This document shows positions 5,482 through 6,510 of a DNA stretch of 6,510 nucleotides, in pieces. The notes under the pieces were generated by a model, which worked only from the letters and a program-made list of their open reading frames with translations, searched no databases and was not told the origin of the DNA. Numbering within the stretch: the stretch's first letter is position 1; the number at the start of each line of letters is the position of its first letter. A program made the translations under genes and the position numbers. Origin of the DNA: an uncultured Pseudoflavonifractor sp. (GTDB lineage Bacteria > Bacillota > Clostridia > Oscillospirales > Oscillospiraceae); the NCBI GenBank assembly GCA_904419835.1, contig CAJFTA010000085.1, positions 1 to 6,510 on the forward strand, given 5' to 3'.

Positions 5482-6113
5482 AGGTGCAAATACCCGCGGC
5501 ATCCAGGCGCTACGCCAAGGAATTGACGGAGGAGGTAAACGCGGACCGGGAGGCCCATGGGAAGAAGGCCTTTGAAGACGATGACGGGCCTTCAGCAGCG
5601 GCGAAGAAGCGCAGGGACAATACCTCGAAGAAGAAGCTGGTCCGGCGGAAGAAGGAGAAGCTGCACACCGTGAAGCGGAGACCATTGCTGCCGACTCTGC
5701 CTGCAAGCCCCTGCATATCTGTAAAAAGGTATTTGAGGATGGACGTGTGCTGTCCAGCGCTTACAAACGGCCCCAGACCAGGAAGGGCGGCCACGAGTGG
5801 TGGAAGTATGTACATGACGAGTATCATGACTGTGTGCTCTGCCTGGAATTCCAGGCCCTGATTTACCGCACCGCCAACCGGGACGGATACCGGGAATATA
5901 AAAGCGCCCCCAAGCTCTGTTCCAGCTGTCTCACCCGCCATCTGTGACCCGCTCCAAGGACTGCGTAAAGACCGTGCGGAGGCATATCTGGAAGCACTAT
6001 GGGGAGCTGGCCGACGACGCCCGCTATACGCCCCAATACCAGGAACTCTGCAAGCGGCGGAAAGAGACCATTGAACGGGTCTTTGCCGACGCCAGGAAAA
6101 ACACGCCATGCGC
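5448..6113 (+). pseudogene. Decayed IS1182-family transposase fragment
   Basis: Three frames together recall the C-terminal half of IS1182-type (DDE) transposases. Frame 1 (5448 to ~5670) has YAKELTEEVNADREAHGKK. Frame 2 (~5672-5947) has ADSACK (family: ADSAYK, including a catalytic Asp), AYKRPQTRKGG, RDGYREYKS and CxxC pairs. Frame 3 (5947-6093) has RHIWKHYGELADDARYTP and RRKETIERVFADA. The frame changes at about 5670 through an internal deletion. A missing base in a Cys codon creates TGA 5945-5947. Another base is missing near 6094-6096, after which EKHAMR (6096-6113) continues in a further frame. The N-terminal half is absent and homology stops at 6113, where hairpin-rich DNA starts. It overlaps the end of the metal ATPase gene by 34 bp and cannot make an active enzyme. 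The family call rests on remembered motifs. Confidence 0.82.
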
Positions 6114-6274
6114 AGTTACTTTCGCGCCGCACAACGGCGCAAAAGTCCGCGCTCCCCTCTCCGCAAGCCTTGCGGGGCATTCAATTCCATGCGAGGCGGG
6201 CGGCTGCGTCCCTTCGCGCTCCCCTGTCCCGGCGCAGGCAATTCTGTTCAACCGAGGTTTTTTGGACACGCTGG
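6114..6274. other. Hairpin-bearing non-coding segment inside the right repeat
   Basis: This stretch starts exactly where transposase homology ends and runs to the structured right repeat. It holds an 11-bp hairpin with one mismatch (6119-6129 with 6135-6145, beginning 6 bp after the break), a CCGCAAG/CTTGCGG hairpin (6161-6167 with 6169-6175) and an 11-bp direct repeat CGCGCTCCCCT (6148-6158 and 6215-6225). No gene is visible. It is probably part of the same repeat element that replaced the transposase end, although it does not resemble the left inner flank. Confidence 0.5.
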
Positions 6275-6304
6275 GCGGCGTTTCCGCGTGAGCGGAAGCG
6301 CCGC
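6275..6304. other. Variable-sequence hairpin H5 inside right repeat
   Basis: Arms 6275-6287 and 6292-6304 pair over 13 positions, with one G-T pair at 6281/6298, around the GNRA-type loop GTGA. It occupies the place of the left hairpin 197-222 but shares almost no sequence with it. Confidence 0.75.
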
Positions 6305-6500
6305 AGGCTTTCGAAAAAGTGGCTTCCGCCACTTTTTCGAAGGAGCTTCATGAAATTTTCACCTCGATTTCTGATGAAATTGTCGGCAAAAATTTCATGC
6401 GAAGTGTCATGTTCGAGGCACATGTCCCCGAAAATGACGGATTTTCATTTGATTCCGTCATCTGCGGATGACGGAACTCTGCGAGGCTTCCCCTTCTGGG
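6303..6500 (-). repeat. Right copy of ~200-bp hairpin-rich inverted repeat
   Basis: This is the reverse complement of 1-198 with 7 substitutions and no gaps. H1 (6453-6476) and H4 are retained perfectly. H2 has one unpaired change. H3 (6349-6363 with 6385-6399) has two changes that, on the strand reading H1 to H5, turn A-T and G-C pairs into G-T pairs. A further 10 bp (6501-6510) lie outside, and their counterpart on the left is beyond the window. Confidence 0.93.
6310..6341. terminator. Bidirectional terminator-like hairpin H4, right copy
   Basis: A perfect 14-bp stem (6310-6323 with 6328-6341) has loop TTCC and the same A5-GTGGC...GCCAC-T5 core as the left copy. No other terminator is visible after the metal ATPase gene, so this may be where its transcript ends after reading through the transposase remnant. 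Confidence 0.58.
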
Positions 6501-6510
6501 AGGTTTTTCG

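Noticed and set aside
5747..5947. Small independent gene encoding a Cys-rich 66-residue protein
   Set aside because: The frame continues upstream and downstream into IS1182-like transposase sequence. Its stop codon is created by a one-base loss, so it is part of a pseudogene.
1..6510. CRISPR array, tRNA or rRNA
   Set aside because: No regularly spaced direct repeats and no cloverleaf or ribosomal sequence were seen on either strand. The repeated segments at the ends are inverted and fold on themselves.

Overview
The window looks like accessory DNA from a GC-rich Gram-positive gut bacterium, most likely a clostridial Oscillospiraceae relative. The evidence is GC-rich coding sequence, strong AGGAGG-type ribosome binding sites, textbook TTGACA-17-TATAAT promoters and a decayed IS1182-type transposase. 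The taxonomic call is inferred from sequence style only.

Layout: the two edges (1-198 and 6303-6500) are an inverted repeat of about 200 bp. It aligns without gaps, with 7 mismatches in 198 positions and the first 80 bp identical. Each copy is a chain of hairpins, including one that reads as a bidirectional terminator. Next to each copy on the inner side is a further hairpin that keeps its position but not its sequence. The repeat runs off the left edge, so its true outer end is not visible.

Inside are two metal or drug transport modules that diverge from about 3082-3144. On the minus strand a TetR/AcrR-family repressor (3014-2397) precedes a one-gene ABC exporter-type half transporter (2335-557). 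The TetR gene has a strong promoter overlapped by a 24-bp palindromic operator. On the plus strand a CsoR-type copper-sensing repressor (3209-3484) is followed by a perfect terminator and then a P1B-type metal ATPase (3589-5481). The csoR gene and the ATPase gene each have their own consensus promoter and the same ATACC-N6-GGTAT operator, one copy at csoR and two at the ATPase. Together they form a self-contained metal-responsive efflux circuit.

The ATPase gene runs directly into a broken IS1182-family transposase remnant (5448-6113) with an internal deletion, two single-base frameshifts and both ends missing. The remnant breaks off where the hairpin-rich right end begins. The 223-503 stretch has no convincing gene.

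The most interesting part is the pair of structured inverted repeats enclosing a transporter cargo without an intact transposase. It could be a mobile cassette mobilised in trans, an invertible segment, or two dispersed repeats that happen to flank the region (for example as contig ends).
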